64,000 nucleotides of DNA from Brucella pituitosa (GTDB taxonomy: Bacteria > Pseudomonadota > Alphaproteobacteria > Rhizobiales > Rhizobiaceae). Location of the stretch: positions 967,501-1,031,500 of the forward strand of contig NZ_PYSY02000002.1 of the NCBI RefSeq assembly GCF_003049685.1. The letters are read 5' to 3'. Each line of letters opens with the position of its first letter. The first letter of the stretch is position 1. The notes beneath the pieces are model-generated. The model had not been told where the DNA came from. It saw only the letters and a program-made list of their open reading frames with translations, and did no database searches. The position numbers were made by a program, and so were the translations under genes. Positions 26,701 through 35,884 of the stretch are shown one piece after another.

Positions 26701-27438
26701 TTACGAGAATGATCGTATCAGGCTTCCCACGAGGATGTTCCAGCCATCGATCAGCACGAAGAACAATATCTTGAACGGCAAGGATATAACCGTCGGTGGC
26801 AGCATCATCATGCCCATCGACATGGTGAGTGTTGCAACCACAAGGTCGATCACCAGAAACGGCAGAACGATCAGAAAGCCTATTTCAAAGCCGCGACGCA
26901 GTTCCGAGATCATGAAGGCCGGGACCAGTACACGGAAATCCACAATGCCATCTTCACCTGTACGGAAAGCCGGGTCCGCGAGATCTTCAAACAGGCGCAA
27001 ATCCTTGTCTCGCACTTCGCGCATCATGAATTCACGAAACGGAGTGGAAATTTCACGGAAAGCCACCTCTTGCGTGATCTCGTTGCGCATCAATGGCTGA
27101 ACGCCATTGTTCCACGCGCGATCAAAAACCGGTGCCATAACGTAAAACGTCATAAACAATGCCAGCGAAATCATAACCATACTGGCGGGAGCAGTCTGTA
27201 GCCCAAGTCCCGAACGCAAAAGCGAGAACGCAATTGCGAAACGCGTGAAACTTGTAACCATGATCAACAAGCCAGGCGCTACCGACAGTACCGTCAGAAG
27301 CCCGAACAGCTGAACAATCTGTCCACTCGCCGTACCGCTTCCCGCAGGCAACAGATTATCCAGCGACAAGGCCTGCGCATGAGCGGCAGAAACAAATGCC
27401 AGCGTCAGCAGGCTTGTAAGATTGATAATCTTTTTCAT
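26701..27438 (-). CDS. fliP: FliP, flagellar type III export gate protein
   Basis: A 245-residue export-gate protein with a cleavable signal peptide (MKKIINLTSLLTLAFVSAAHA), as in other FliP proteins. Conserved GLLIMVTSFTRFAIAFSLLR and the late FLVIDLVVATLTMSMGMMML segments are present; four membrane segments remain after cleavage. It forms the pore with FliQ and FliR. Overlaps fliL by 4 bp and is the last gene of the flgB-to-fliP unit. Confidence 0.95.
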   Translation of the reverse strand: MKKIINLTSLLTLAFVSAAHAQALSLDNLLPAGSGTASGQIVQLFGLLTVLSVAPGLLIMVTSFTRFAIAFSLLRSGLGLQTAPASMVMISLALFMTFYVMAPVFDRAWNNGVQPLMRNEITQEVAFREISTPFREFMMREVRDKDLRLFEDLADPAFRTGEDGIVDFRVLVPAFMISELRRGFEIGFLIVLPFLVIDLVVATLTMSMGMMMLPPTVISLPFKILFFVLIDGWNILVGSLIRSFS

Positions 27439-27926
27439 TCTACTACCAGCGTCGAAATGAAAACGCGGTCCACCGCGCCTTCCGAACGCATGCGCGCCCT
27501 CTCTTCAAGATCAGCACGCAAATAAGCCAGCCCTGCCGCACCCTGCAATTGCATGAGATTGACGCTGCGCAGGAAGCTCATAAAATCATCGCCCACACTT
27601 GCCGCCACACCTGCAGGAATCTCTCGTCCCGGCTTCGCGACAAGAGAGGCTTCAAGCCGAACCCATGTGGTCTGCGGGATGCCGAGATTGGTGACAATCG
27701 GCGGCAACGGGACGATTGTACCGATGGAGCGGGATTCGAAGTCGCCCTGCTTCGGCTTGTCATCTTTCGTTGTCGATTTGGCGGCAACTTGCTGATCGGC
27801 AGAGATTACCCCGCCAAGATACCAGCCGCCGCCGCCAGCAATTGCGGTCAGCACAGCGACAGCAGCCAGCAGCCCCACTATGGAGGTCCTTGCTTTTCCG
27901 TCTTTATCAATTGCCGTATCGCTCAT
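27435..27926 (-). CDS. fliL: FliL, basal-body-associated protein
   Basis: A 163-residue protein with a single membrane segment (SIVGLLAAVAVLTAIAGGGG, residues 15-34) and a periplasmic domain that ends FISTLVVE. The domain includes WVRLEASLVAKPGREIP and FMSFLRSVNLMQLQGAAGL, the FliL pattern. FliL surrounds and stabilises the stator. It lies between flgH and fliP, both coupled by tight spacing. Confidence 0.88.
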   Translation of the reverse strand: MSDTAIDKDGKARTSIVGLLAAVAVLTAIAGGGGWYLGGVISADQQVAAKSTTKDDKPKQGDFESRSIGTIVPLPPIVTNLGIPQTTWVRLEASLVAKPGREIPAGVAASVGDDFMSFLRSVNLMQLQGAAGLAYLRADLEERARMRSEGAVDRVFISTLVVE

Positions 27927-27938
27927 GCCTGCTCAACT

Positions 27939-28667
27939 TCAGAACGGAGAAACCTGATCGAGAATCTGCTGGCCATAGGGTGGCTGCTGAACCTCACTCA
28001 GACGCCCGCGCCCACCATAGGAAATGCGGGCTTCGGCTATTTTGTCATAGGAAATCGTATTGTTTCCGGAAATATCGCGCGGACGCACGACACCCACGAC
28101 ATTCAGGACGCGCAACTCGAAGTTTACGCGGACTTCCTGCGAGCCCCGAATAATCAGATTACCATTGGGCAGAGTGTCAGTGACGATGGCAGCGACCTGC
28201 AGGCGGATGTCTTCGCTGCGTTCAATCTTACCCTTGCCCTTGGACGCGCTGTTGGAACGGGTATTGACCGATGCATCAATATCGCCACCGCCTGCTGCGC
28301 CAGAAAGGCTGCTGGTATCGAATGAAGCGCCCGCTCCATAAAGGCCTTTCGACACACGCTCACGGTCGGTCTTGTTATCCATATTTGCCCGATCATTGAT
28401 CGAGATGATGACGGTCAGCACATCCCCAGGCTCAGCCGCACGCGGGTCCTTGAAGAAATTGGTCGAACGCTGATCCCACAATGAATATGACGCTTTGCTC
28501 GGACGAATGGGGTAGCCGCTATATTGTGGATTGTTGTTCATGCCGAGATTGGCAGCCACAGGCGACAGGTCTGGCGCACGGCCGATTTCTTCGGGCTTGG
28601 TGGCACAACCAGCCAGAAGAGCCAGCATCGCAGTTGCAAGGATTGCTTTGTTCATGCTTCTCGTCAT
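27939..28667 (-). CDS. flgH: FlgH, L-ring lipoprotein
   Basis: A 242-residue outer-membrane lipoprotein: signal peptide with lipobox LLAGC near residues 17-21, then the FlgH core (SLWDQRSTNFFKDPRAAEPG, VLTVIISINDRA, ILDQVSPF at the end). It builds the outer-membrane bushing. The start at 28667 overlaps motE by 4 bp; a start at 28655 remains possible and gives the same mature protein. Confidence 0.94.
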   Translation of the reverse strand: MTRSMNKAILATAMLALLAGCATKPEEIGRAPDLSPVAANLGMNNNPQYSGYPIRPSKASYSLWDQRSTNFFKDPRAAEPGDVLTVIISINDRANMDNKTDRERVSKGLYGAGASFDTSSLSGAAGGGDIDASVNTRSNSASKGKGKIERSEDIRLQVAAIVTDTLPNGNLIIRGSQEVRVNFELRVLNVVGVVRPRDISGNNTISYDKIAEARISYGGRGRLSEVQQPPYGQQILDQVSPF

Positions 28668-29281
28668 TGCACCGTATTCCCGGTTTCAGCCTGAGCGCTC
28701 TGAGCCCTGTTGGATTGAGGTGCCGCAGCCGTGCGCTGCGAACCAACAATGACCCGTGCAAGCTTGGCCGCCTTCTCAGGCGGCATTTCATTGAGAATGA
28801 TACTCGATACCCGTGGGTTGAGTTTGAGGATCAGAGCGGCAGCAGCCTCGTCGCCGATAAGCGACATCTGAGCTGCCGCAGCATCGGGTTTCATCTTGGA
28901 AATGATATCGACCAGTGAATCCTGCGCCTTGCTGACGAACTCGTCACGACGCTTCAACCACATCTCATATTCCTTGCGCTTGTCTTCCAGCGCACGCATA
29001 CGAGCTTCCACATCGGCTTTGAGGTCGTTGAGCTGCTTGGTCTGAAGTGCAAACCGCGCATCTGCCGCCTGATCATCAATATTGCCGCAAAACTTGCGGA
29101 TTTCATCGAGGTTGCCGACCGGCGCAGAAGCCGCAAGCTGCTGCGCGGCAGTTGCCGACGCTTCTGCCTGTGCAGTCGTTGGGACAGGCGGAAGTGGCTG
29201 CTGTGCGAAAGCCGAAACGCTTGCACCTACGAGCATCGCAAAAGCTGAACCATAACGGATGATGTTTCTAACCATAGTCAT
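28664..29281 (-). CDS. motE: MotE, periplasmic chaperone of MotC
   Basis: A 205-residue exported protein: signal peptide ending SVSAFA, a central coiled coil (RFALQTKQLNDLKADVEARM) and an MgtE-N-like helical domain (ISKMKPDAAAAQMSLIGDEA, SIILNEMPPEKAAKLARVIV). In Sinorhizobium MotE folds and stabilises MotC. Here motE lies far from motC, between flgI and flgH, with 4-bp overlaps on both sides, as in other rhizobia. Confidence 0.88.
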   Translation of the reverse strand: MTMVRNIIRYGSAFAMLVGASVSAFAQQPLPPVPTTAQAEASATAAQQLAASAPVGNLDEIRKFCGNIDDQAADARFALQTKQLNDLKADVEARMRALEDKRKEYEMWLKRRDEFVSKAQDSLVDIISKMKPDAAAAQMSLIGDEAAAALILKLNPRVSSIILNEMPPEKAAKLARVIVGSQRTAAAPQSNRAQSAQAETGNTVQ

Positions 29282-30507
29282 TGCACCACCAGTTCTGCAT
29301 GAAGTGCGCCGGACGTCTTGATGGCCTGCAGAATGGCAATGATACCGTTCGGCTTGACACCAATCTGGTTCAGGCCTTTCACGAGATTTTCGAGATTGGC
29401 CCCCGTCAGAATACCAATCTTGGCGTCAGCCTGATTGACTGCGATATCAGTATTCGGCTCAACTTCGGTCTCGCCATAGCTGAAAGGTTCAGGCTGTACG
29501 ACCATGGGCGTTTCTGTGACCCGCACCGTCAGGCTGCCATGGCTGATTGCCACTTTGGAAATACGCACCTTCTCGCCGATAACGACTGTTCCAGTGCGCT
29601 CATCCACCACCACACGGGCCACTTCATCGGTCGTAATTGGCAGACCTTCAAGTTCGGCAAGGAAGCGCGCCGCGGGAACATTCTTCGGCCGTTGCAGGCG
29701 GATGGTCTTAGCATCACGCGCAATCGCCACCCCACGTCCGTAACGACGCTTGGCGAACACATTGATCGTATCGGCGGCGCGTACGGCGGTCGTGAAATCA
29801 GGATCACGCAACTCGACAACCATTTCGCTGTCTTTGCCGAAATTGCCAGCAACCTCACGCTCGACCAGCGCGCCATTCGGAATACGGCCCGATGTCGGAA
29901 CGCCTTGGGTTATGCTTGCGGCCTCGCCCTCGGCTGAAAAGCCCGAAACGATCATGTTGCCCTGCGCCACCGCATAAATCTGATTATCAGCACCCATAAG
30001 GGGCGTCATGACCAGCGTTCCGCCCTGCAGCGACGTCGCATCGCCAAGCGACGAGACGGTCACATCGATACGCGAACCAGTTCCCGCAAATGCGGGCAGA
30101 TTGGCCGTCACGATAACGGCTGCGGTATTCTTGGAACGGGTCGAATTGCGCGGTGCGCTGATGCCAAGATTATCGAGCATGGCACGCATGGACTGCTCGG
30201 TAAAAGGCGAATTGCGCAGACTATCGCCGCTGCCCTTCAGACCGATAACAAGACCATAACCGACAAGCTGGTTTTCACGTACGCCCTGAATGGTCGCAAT
30301 GTCTTTCAGACGCGCAACCGCACTACCCCTGCCAAGTTCGGCATAAGCCATTTTCGACGGATCACCGCCAGAGCCAAGCCAGTCCGCGTCAGCTTCAACA
30401 GCGTTGCCAAACTCACGTGCGTTTTTCGAAGACTCGTCGGCAAAACCAGCGATGGGCTGGAGTGCTATGGCCAAAAGGGCGATCAGGGCTGCGCGCACTT
30501 TTTTCAC
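29278..30507 (-). CDS. flgI: FlgI, P-ring protein
   Basis: A 409-residue exported ring protein: signal peptide (LIALLAIALQPIAGFA), then RLKDIATIQGVRENQLVGYG and VIGLKGSGDSLRNSPFTEQS, the FlgI signatures, and the C-terminal GIKPNG-like QIGVKPNGIIAILQAIKTSG. It forms the peptidoglycan-level bushing of the rod. The start is GTG at 30507, overlapping the flgA stop by 4 bp. Confidence 0.95.
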   Translation of the reverse strand: MKKVRAALIALLAIALQPIAGFADESSKNAREFGNAVEADADWLGSGGDPSKMAYAELGRGSAVARLKDIATIQGVRENQLVGYGLVIGLKGSGDSLRNSPFTEQSMRAMLDNLGISAPRNSTRSKNTAAVIVTANLPAFAGTGSRIDVTVSSLGDATSLQGGTLVMTPLMGADNQIYAVAQGNMIVSGFSAEGEAASITQGVPTSGRIPNGALVEREVAGNFGKDSEMVVELRDPDFTTAVRAADTINVFAKRRYGRGVAIARDAKTIRLQRPKNVPAARFLAELEGLPITTDEVARVVVDERTGTVVIGEKVRISKVAISHGSLTVRVTETPMVVQPEPFSYGETEVEPNTDIAVNQADAKIGILTGANLENLVKGLNQIGVKPNGIIAILQAIKTSGALHAELVVQ

Positions 30508-31007
30508 TGCATCCCCACCTGAATGCGGCCATCGGCAAGCACTGTGCCAGACACGATGATGCCGCTGTCGATATTGCGGATTTTGATGAAGTCGCCAGCC
30601 GCACCCGATTCAAGCGGCGTTCCCATAGCGGTGATAACCAGCGTGCCGGACGTGAACACCAGCGGCGCGGGAACGCCGCGCTTCACCAGCGATGGTTCGC
30701 CAAGAGCGGAAACGAGAATGGGCTTGCCCGGAAGTAGCGTCTTGCGTGCGACTTTGCCCGTAGCCTGATCCTGCGAAAGGACGTATTGGCTCGCGGCAGG
30801 CGCACTGATGAAAAACTGCTTTTCGAGAAGTGCCGTATCACTCACAATCTGGCCGGGATAGACAGTCGCCGAAGGCATGACGAAGGCAATGCGGTCGGCA
30901 GCGCTCGCACCCGTTACTGCCGCCCCAGTGAGTGCGAACAGCAGAAGGCCGGCAGTGATTGCCAGCCTTGTATTCCGGGAAATTGCCTTCGTATAACTCA
31001 TCGCCAT
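30504..31007 (-). CDS. flgA: FlgA, P-ring assembly chaperone
   Basis: A 167-residue exported protein with signal peptide (LAITAGLLLFALTGAAVTGA) and the SAF/FlgA domain: VYPGQIVSDTALLEKQFF, then ATGKVARKTLLPGKPILVSA and ITAMGTPLESGAAGDFIKIRN. It is the periplasmic chaperone for FlgI. Three starts are close together: GTG 31010, ATG 31007, ATG 31001. A repeat element lies immediately upstream. Confidence 0.92.
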   Translation of the reverse strand: MAMSYTKAISRNTRLAITAGLLLFALTGAAVTGASAADRIAFVMPSATVYPGQIVSDTALLEKQFFISAPAASQYVLSQDQATGKVARKTLLPGKPILVSALGEPSLVKRGVPAPLVFTSGTLVITAMGTPLESGAAGDFIKIRNIDSGIIVSGTVLADGRIQVGMQ

Positions 31008-31016
31008 CACCGTTGG

Positions 31017-31092
31017 AGCACATCCCGAAAAGTGGGAACCGGTTTTCGGACCAGGATGTGCGTAAAAACCAAAAGATAAAGCATTTCTATGC
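31017..31092. repeat. Rhizobiales-type palindromic repeat, copy 2
   Basis: Nested stems: CACATCC (31019-31025) with GGATGTG (31054-31060) outside, CCGAAAA (31025-31031) with TTTTCGG (31043-31049) inside. It is followed by CGTAAAAACCAAAAGATAAA, nearly identical to the copy at 56077. It fills the gap between flgA and the natural end of flgG. Confidence 0.65.
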
Positions 31093-31093
31093 T

Positions 31094-31883
31094 TTAGCGA
31101 AGGTTCTTCGATACGGTCGCAGCCATTTCATCGGCTGCCTGAATGACCTTGGAGGTTCATCTCATAAGCACGCTGTGCCGTGATCAGATCGGTGATTTCC
31201 TTCACTGGATCGACGTTGGATGCTTCGAGATAGCCCTGCTTGATCGCGCCATAGCCGGGATCACCGGGAACACCGACAAGTGGTCCGCCAGATGCTTCCG
31301 TTTCGCGGTAAAGGTTGCCGCCCAATGGTTCCAGACCAGCTTCATTGGTAAAGTTTGCAAGTGTAAGCTGGCCAAGATCGACCTGATTGATCTGATCCTG
31401 CAATTTGGCAAAGACCTGTCCGGTTTCGGTAATCGTTACCTCAATAGCGTCAGGCGGAATAGTGATGGCTGGCTCTATCGCGTTGCCATCGAGCGTTACC
31501 AGCTGACCGTCAGCATTCTTGTTGAATGCGCCAGCGCGTGTGTAAAGCGTTTCACCTGTCGGGCTCTGAATCTGGAACCAGCCACGGCCCGTCAAAGCCA
31601 CGTCGTATGGATTGCCGGTCTGATTGAAGCTTCCCTGAATATGAAGATTGCGTACCGCTGCAGTCTGTACACCAAGCCCGACCAAAGCACCTTCAGGCAC
31701 AATTGCCTGATTGGCCTGATTGGGCACGCCCGCCGTCCGTTCCGATTGGTACAGAAGATCAGAAAACTCTGCGCGTGCACGCTTGAAGCCCGTTGTGTTG
31801 ATATTGGCGATATTGTTCGCAATCACTTCCAGATTGAGCTGCTGGGCGTTCATGCCGGTGGCGGCTATCGTCAGGGCTTTCAT
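31094..31883 (-). pseudogene. flgG: flgG, distal rod protein, frameshifted near the 3' end
   Basis: FlgG is normal up to [14 protein letters not shown] and then reads LQGHSGSR to a stop at 31128. In the next frame the expected FlgG ending continues ([19 protein letters not shown]) to a stop at 31094. One extra base explains this: CC at 31154-31155 on the minus strand where one C is expected; without it the protein has 262 residues, the usual FlgG length. The lost C-terminal helix is part of the rod core, so function is doubtful if the change is real. N-terminal rod motifs ([20 protein letters not shown]) are intact. Confidence 0.88.
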
Positions 31884-31909
31884 GGCAGGTCCTTATTCAG
31901 TGAGAGCAC

Positions 31910-32245
31910 TCAAACCGGCATGCGGCTGATTTCGAGATAGGCCTGCACGATCTTGTCACGGATGGCGATCGCCGTCTGAAGCGACTGCTCAGCTTCCATG
32001 ACAGAGCTGACCACATCGCGCAGCGGAGCATCACCCTTGATGCCCTGAATAGAATTGGCTTCAGCGGCCTGCAGCTTCTGACCAACCGAATCCGTCATTT
32101 GCGACAGGACTTCACCAAATGAGGCACCCGGAGTAGTGGGAATAGCCTGCGGGGCAGAAGTCGAGCCAACGCTCTTTTCGGCAACTGTTTCAGAAAGGCG
32201 CGACAGGGCGTTGCGCGCCGAAACGCTCATAATTGAGTCGTACAT
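31910..32245 (-). CDS. fliE: FliE, rod-MS ring adaptor
   Basis: A 111-residue FliE: central [20 protein letters not shown] and C-terminal [20 protein letters not shown], the conserved FliE helix that joins rod to export gate. The start at 32245 shares its first base with the last base of the flgC stop, so the two are coupled. Confidence 0.94.
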   Translation of the reverse strand: MYDSIMSVSARNALSRLSETVAEKSVGSTSAPQAIPTTPGASFGEVLSQMTDSVGQKLQAAEANSIQGIKGDAPLRDVVSSVMEAEQSLQTAIAIRDKIVQAYLEISRMPV

Positions 32246-32664
32246 TAAGTGCTCCTCAGGAGATCGATGGTCATCGAGATCAGCTCACGCGCTTGTTTGA
32301 CGACCTGCAAATTAGCTTCATAAGAACGGTTGGCTTCACGCATGTCCGCCATTTCGACGACCATGTTGACATTGGGATATTTCACATAGCCGCGCGCATC
32401 CGCAGCCGGATGGCTTGGATCGTATTCTTCGATGAAAGCGGAGGTATCCTTGCCGACTTCTGCAACCCGCACCTCGGCAGCGCCTGTGCCCTGCTCGACT
32501 TCCGTGCGGAAAGATACAGTCTTGCGACGATAAGGATCGGCATCTGCCGTCTTGGCTGTCGCCTGCGCATTGGCGAGGTTTTCTGAAACAATGCGCAAAC
32601 GGGTCGATTGTGCGGAAAGGCCCGATGCGGCAATCTTCAACGTATTCTGCAAAGCATCCGACAT
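32245..32664 (-). CDS. flgC: FlgC, proximal rod protein
   Basis: A 139-residue rod subunit: N-terminal [20 protein letters not shown] and NLANAQATA, central [20 protein letters not shown] and C-terminal [13 protein letters not shown] heptads. Intact. It lies 3 bp after flgB in the usual flgB-flgC-fliE order. Confidence 0.95.
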   Translation of the reverse strand: MSDALQNTLKIAASGLSAQSTRLRIVSENLANAQATAKTADADPYRRKTVSFRTEVEQGTGAAEVRVAEVGKDTSAFIEEYDPSHPAADARGYVKYPNVNMVVEMADMREANRSYEANLQVVKQARELISMTIDLLRST

Positions 32665-32667
32665 AGC

Positions 32668-33048
32668 TTACCCCCTCGCCACGGAGAGCATCATGCGGTG
32701 AAACGCCTTCACGATGCTTGTGTTGAGCGAATATTCACGGGCAACCTCGCCGGCCTTCATCATTTCACGTTCAACATCAACCGTATTGCCCGAATGGGTC
32801 TGCTCAGTGATATCTTCGGGACGCAAACGTGCACCAGCAATACCATTTGCTTCGGCTTCCAGATGCTGTGGACTTGTTGCAGCCATGGTGAGCTGGGTCT
32901 TGTCGAGCACATCCGCAAAGGGCTGAACATCACGCGCCCGGAAATCCGGCGTGTTCGCATTGGCAACATTGCCCGCAACAGTGGCCTGTCGTACCGACAA
33001 CCACTGTGCCTGCCTTGCAGCCAGATCGAAAAGATGAATGGAGCTCAT
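32668..33048 (-). CDS. flgB: FlgB, proximal rod protein
   Basis: A 126-residue rod subunit: RQAQWLSVRQATVAGNVANA, then NTPDFRARDVQPF, and VAREYSLNTSIVKAFHRMML at the C-terminus. First gene of the long flgB-flgC-fliE-flgG-flgA-flgI-motE-flgH-fliL-fliP unit; a shared CGCAAG element (doubled here) lies about 50 bp upstream. Confidence 0.95.
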   Translation of the reverse strand: MSSIHLFDLAARQAQWLSVRQATVAGNVANANTPDFRARDVQPFADVLDKTQLTMAATSPQHLEAEANGIAGARLRPEDITEQTHSGNTVDVEREMMKAGEVAREYSLNTSIVKAFHRMMLSVARG

Positions 33049-33090
33049 GGAGTTTCCCGCCTTTATAGTTTGTTAACTTAAAGGTCGGAA

Positions 33091-33108
33091 CTTGCGTCAA
33101 GCTTGCGT
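33091..33108 (-). promoter_or_regulatory. Doubled CGCAAG element upstream of flgB
   Basis: CTTGCGT occurs twice on the plus strand (33091-33097 and 33102-33108), an 11-bp direct repeat. In flgB sense this is CTACGCAAGCTTGACGCAAG. The nearer copy starts 43 bp before flgB. It matches the single elements before flhA, fliF, flgE and motA; the one-turn spacing suggests cooperative binding. Confidence 0.5.
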
Positions 33109-33189
33109 AGCTTAAGCCATAAGACGTAGGCGGAAAGAGAAACTACCGCTTTTGATGAAACGCGCGCAGAAAACAGCCTGTCCCGCGCT

Positions 33190-33807
33190 CTATTTGCGCA
33201 TCTCAATCACATCGCCAGCGGACGTCGTAAGCTTCCATGTTCCTGCTGAATTACCGCGCCCTATTGAAACGAGATGGCTACCATCAGGCAGAAGCGAGCC
33301 TTTTTCAACGAACCAGTAGCCTGATGTGTCTTCGATCATCGCCATGCCGCCAACCACTTCGCGCAGAGCGAAAACCGGCTTTGGAAGCGATTGACCTTCG
33401 CCATTACCATCGCCACCGTTACCAGCGCCTGTTCCGGGCAATCCCTTGCCATTGGACATGACCGAACCGGTTGTCGTGGTATCGATGCTCTCATTCGGCG
33501 CAACCTGATCATTCGGGCGAAACGATGGAAAGCTGCGCACAGTCTTCTGTCCCGAACGGTCGAGCGGATCGACAATTTTACTATCGGCCTTTTTGTCTGG
33601 GCCGAGATCGACACGTTGCAGATAGGTGATGAAAGGAAGCATCGCACAGCCAACAGCGAGCGTGATCGCCGCGATTTTCAGATAGCGGTCAACCTGACTT
33701 TGCGGCTTTTTGGTTTCACTTACGGTGGCGGCTTCTACCTCTGCCGCAAGATCGGCGAGAATATCCTCTTCCCGTCTGTTGCGAGAACCCTTCATCATGT
33801 TCTTCAT
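33190..33807 (-). CDS. Unknown membrane protein of the flagellar locus
   Basis: A 205-residue protein with a short charged N-terminal tail, one membrane segment (YLKIAAITLAVGCAMLPFIT, residues 42-61), a Gly/Asn-rich linker (GTGAGNGGDGNGEGQS) and a small beta-rich domain (YWFVEKGSLLPDGSHLVSIG). I do not recognise a named family. Its 4-bp overlap with fliI and conserved place suggest a role in basal-body or export function in the periplasm. Confidence 0.65.
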   Translation of the reverse strand: MKNMMKGSRNRREEDILADLAAEVEAATVSETKKPQSQVDRYLKIAAITLAVGCAMLPFITYLQRVDLGPDKKADSKIVDPLDRSGQKTVRSFPSFRPNDQVAPNESIDTTTTGSVMSNGKGLPGTGAGNGGDGNGEGQSLPKPVFALREVVGGMAMIEDTSGYWFVEKGSLLPDGSHLVSIGRGNSAGTWKLTTSAGDVIEMRK

Positions 33808-35153
33808 GTCTGCTTTTCTCCGCGTAACGCTGCGGCAAGGTCATGATAAGGATCGTCCGACAGGCCCGTTTCGGGTGATTGTTGCAGCGCATCGTAAATG
33901 CGTGGAACCAAATCGACCGCCTGATCCAGCAACCCGTCATTGCCCTTCTGATAAGCGCCAATCGCGCGCAGATCGCGCGTTTCTTCAAAACGCGCCACCA
34001 TGCTGCGCAACTGGCCCGCAAGCTTGCGCTGTTCCGGCGTCCAGTTGTGCTTGGCCAGACGCGATACCGACGCAGGAATATCGACAGCCGGAAAACGTCC
34101 CTGAGCGGCAATCGCACGGTCGAGAACAATATGCCCATCCAGCGTGCCACGAATGGTATCGGAGACTGGATCATTGTGATCGTCACCATCGACCAGCACC
34201 GAATAAATGCCGGTGATGCTACCACCCGCCTCCGTGATACCCGGTCCTGCACGCTCAAGAAGGCGGGGTAGCTGGCTGAAAACACTTGGCGGATAACCGC
34301 GCGAAACCGGCGGCTCTTCAGCGGCAATCGCCACTTCGCGCGCCGCATGTGCAAAACGCGTAACAGAATCCACAATCAACAGCACGTTCTGGCCAAGATC
34401 GCGAAAATATTCGGCTATCGCAGTCGCCGTATTCGGCGCAAGGCGACGCATCATCGGACTTTCGTCGCCTGTGGCAACTACCGTAACAGTCTTGTTGAGA
34501 TGCCCGGCCATAGTCTCTTCAAGCATCTCGCGCACTTCACGACCACGCTCGCCAGTCAGAGCCAGAACCACAGTGTCAAAATCGCCAGCGCGGGTCATCA
34601 TCGCAAGCAATGTCGATTTGCCCACACCAGAACCCGCAAAGATGCCGATACGCTGTCCGAAACAGAGCGGCGTGAAAATATCAATCACATTGACGCCAGT
34701 GCGCAATCCGCGATCCACGCGTGCGCGCCGCAATGCGGCTGGAGCAAGATTCTCGGACGCCATGGGCCGTGTGCCGGGCTGAAGAGCGCCTTTGCCGTCA
34801 ACCGCTTCGCCAAGAGCATTGATAACCCGTCCACGCCATTCCGGCGCCGGGCGGATACGCAACGGGCCTTCCTCGAAAACAGCAGCTCCAAGTGAAGGGA
34901 TGATGCGGTCGTCGAAAGGCTTCACCAGCACCTGACGGTCTGCCACACGGATGATTTCCGCCAGACTTTGCCCGCCATCAGCACGGATGGCCACCGCATC
35001 GCCCAAACGCGCATTGCGCGACAGCCCACGTACAGCAATTGCCGAACGTGACACATCACTCACCGTGCCACCAATGCCGGTCAGCGGCTTTGGCGCTATC
35101 GATTGCTGACGTGCAAAGGCGGCAAGCCGCGCGAGCGGAAGGTCAGGCGTCAT
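33804..35153 (-). CDS. fliI: FliI, flagellar export ATPase
   Basis: A 449-residue ATPase like the F1 beta subunit: Walker A GIFAGSGVGKSTLLAMM near residues 170-186, Walker B-type LLIVDSVTRFAHAAREVAIA, and GYPPSVFSQLPRLLERAG, the export-ATPase signature. It powers delivery of substrates to the FlhA/FlhB gate. It overlaps flgF by 4 bp upstream and the unknown membrane gene downstream. Confidence 0.95.
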   Translation of the reverse strand: MTPDLPLARLAAFARQQSIAPKPLTGIGGTVSDVSRSAIAVRGLSRNARLGDAVAIRADGGQSLAEIIRVADRQVLVKPFDDRIIPSLGAAVFEEGPLRIRPAPEWRGRVINALGEAVDGKGALQPGTRPMASENLAPAALRRARVDRGLRTGVNVIDIFTPLCFGQRIGIFAGSGVGKSTLLAMMTRAGDFDTVVLALTGERGREVREMLEETMAGHLNKTVTVVATGDESPMMRRLAPNTATAIAEYFRDLGQNVLLIVDSVTRFAHAAREVAIAAEEPPVSRGYPPSVFSQLPRLLERAGPGITEAGGSITGIYSVLVDGDDHNDPVSDTIRGTLDGHIVLDRAIAAQGRFPAVDIPASVSRLAKHNWTPEQRKLAGQLRSMVARFEETRDLRAIGAYQKGNDGLLDQAVDLVPRIYDALQQSPETGLSDDPYHDLAAALRGEKQT

Positions 35154-35881
35154 CCGTTTTTGGAGCCCAGCGTTCTGATGGCCTCAGCGACTGTGTTTTC
35201 CTGCTGGCCAAGCAGATTGTTGACCTGCTCGAAAGCACGACTGACGCTGATCAGGCGCGTCATTTCCGTCATGCCATCAACATTGGAGCCTTCAATCATG
35301 CCCTGCACAACGCCTGCGCTCATATCGTCGACGACGGGCTGTGCCGGCTTGTTTGGCACAACGCCGGAATTGCCCGCATAACTCAAATCCGCATCGGCAG
35401 GAATTGAGAACAGACCAATTGCACCAATCTGCGCACCGTTCTGATAGACCGCACCATCGCTTGAAATTTTGGGCGCGCCACCATCCGGATTGAGCACAAT
35501 CGGCGCGCCGCCGACATCCAGAATGGAGTTTCCGGTTACAGACACCAGCTCGCCAGTCGGCATCATTTTCATGCGCCCGTCACGCGTGTAGACCAAACCC
35601 TGTGGTGTATTCACGGACATCCAGACATTGCCTTTGACGGCAACATCGAATGGATTACCGGTTTCAAGCATCGAGCCAGCTTCGGTTCGGATGAAGCTCT
35701 TGCCAGCCGTGGCAAAGTTTACATCTTCGCTGGCTTTGTTGGAAACGATGGTATCGAACTTGGTGCCTTCGCCACGAAAGCCCGGTGTCGAAATATTCGC
35801 CACATTATGTGCAATGGCGTTCATCCGACGCTCGAGCGTTACGAGCGAAGAAAGCCCGACATAGATGGAATTATTCTGCAT
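35150..35881 (-). CDS. flgF: FlgF, proximal rod protein
   Basis: A 243-residue rod protein: YVGLSSLVTLERRMNAIAHN and NVANISTPGFRGEGTKF at the N-terminus, central NPFDVAVKGNVWMSVNTPQG and a complete C-terminal AFEQVNNLLGQQENTVAEAI helix. Unlike flgG, the 3' end is intact. It starts 3 bp after the DUF1217 gene. Confidence 0.93.
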   Translation of the reverse strand: MQNNSIYVGLSSLVTLERRMNAIAHNVANISTPGFRGEGTKFDTIVSNKASEDVNFATAGKSFIRTEAGSMLETGNPFDVAVKGNVWMSVNTPQGLVYTRDGRMKMMPTGELVSVTGNSILDVGGAPIVLNPDGGAPKISSDGAVYQNGAQIGAIGLFSIPADADLSYAGNSGVVPNKPAQPVVDDMSAGVVQGMIEGSNVDGMTEMTRLISVSRAFEQVNNLLGQQENTVAEAIRTLGSKNG

Positions 35882-35884
35882 AGA

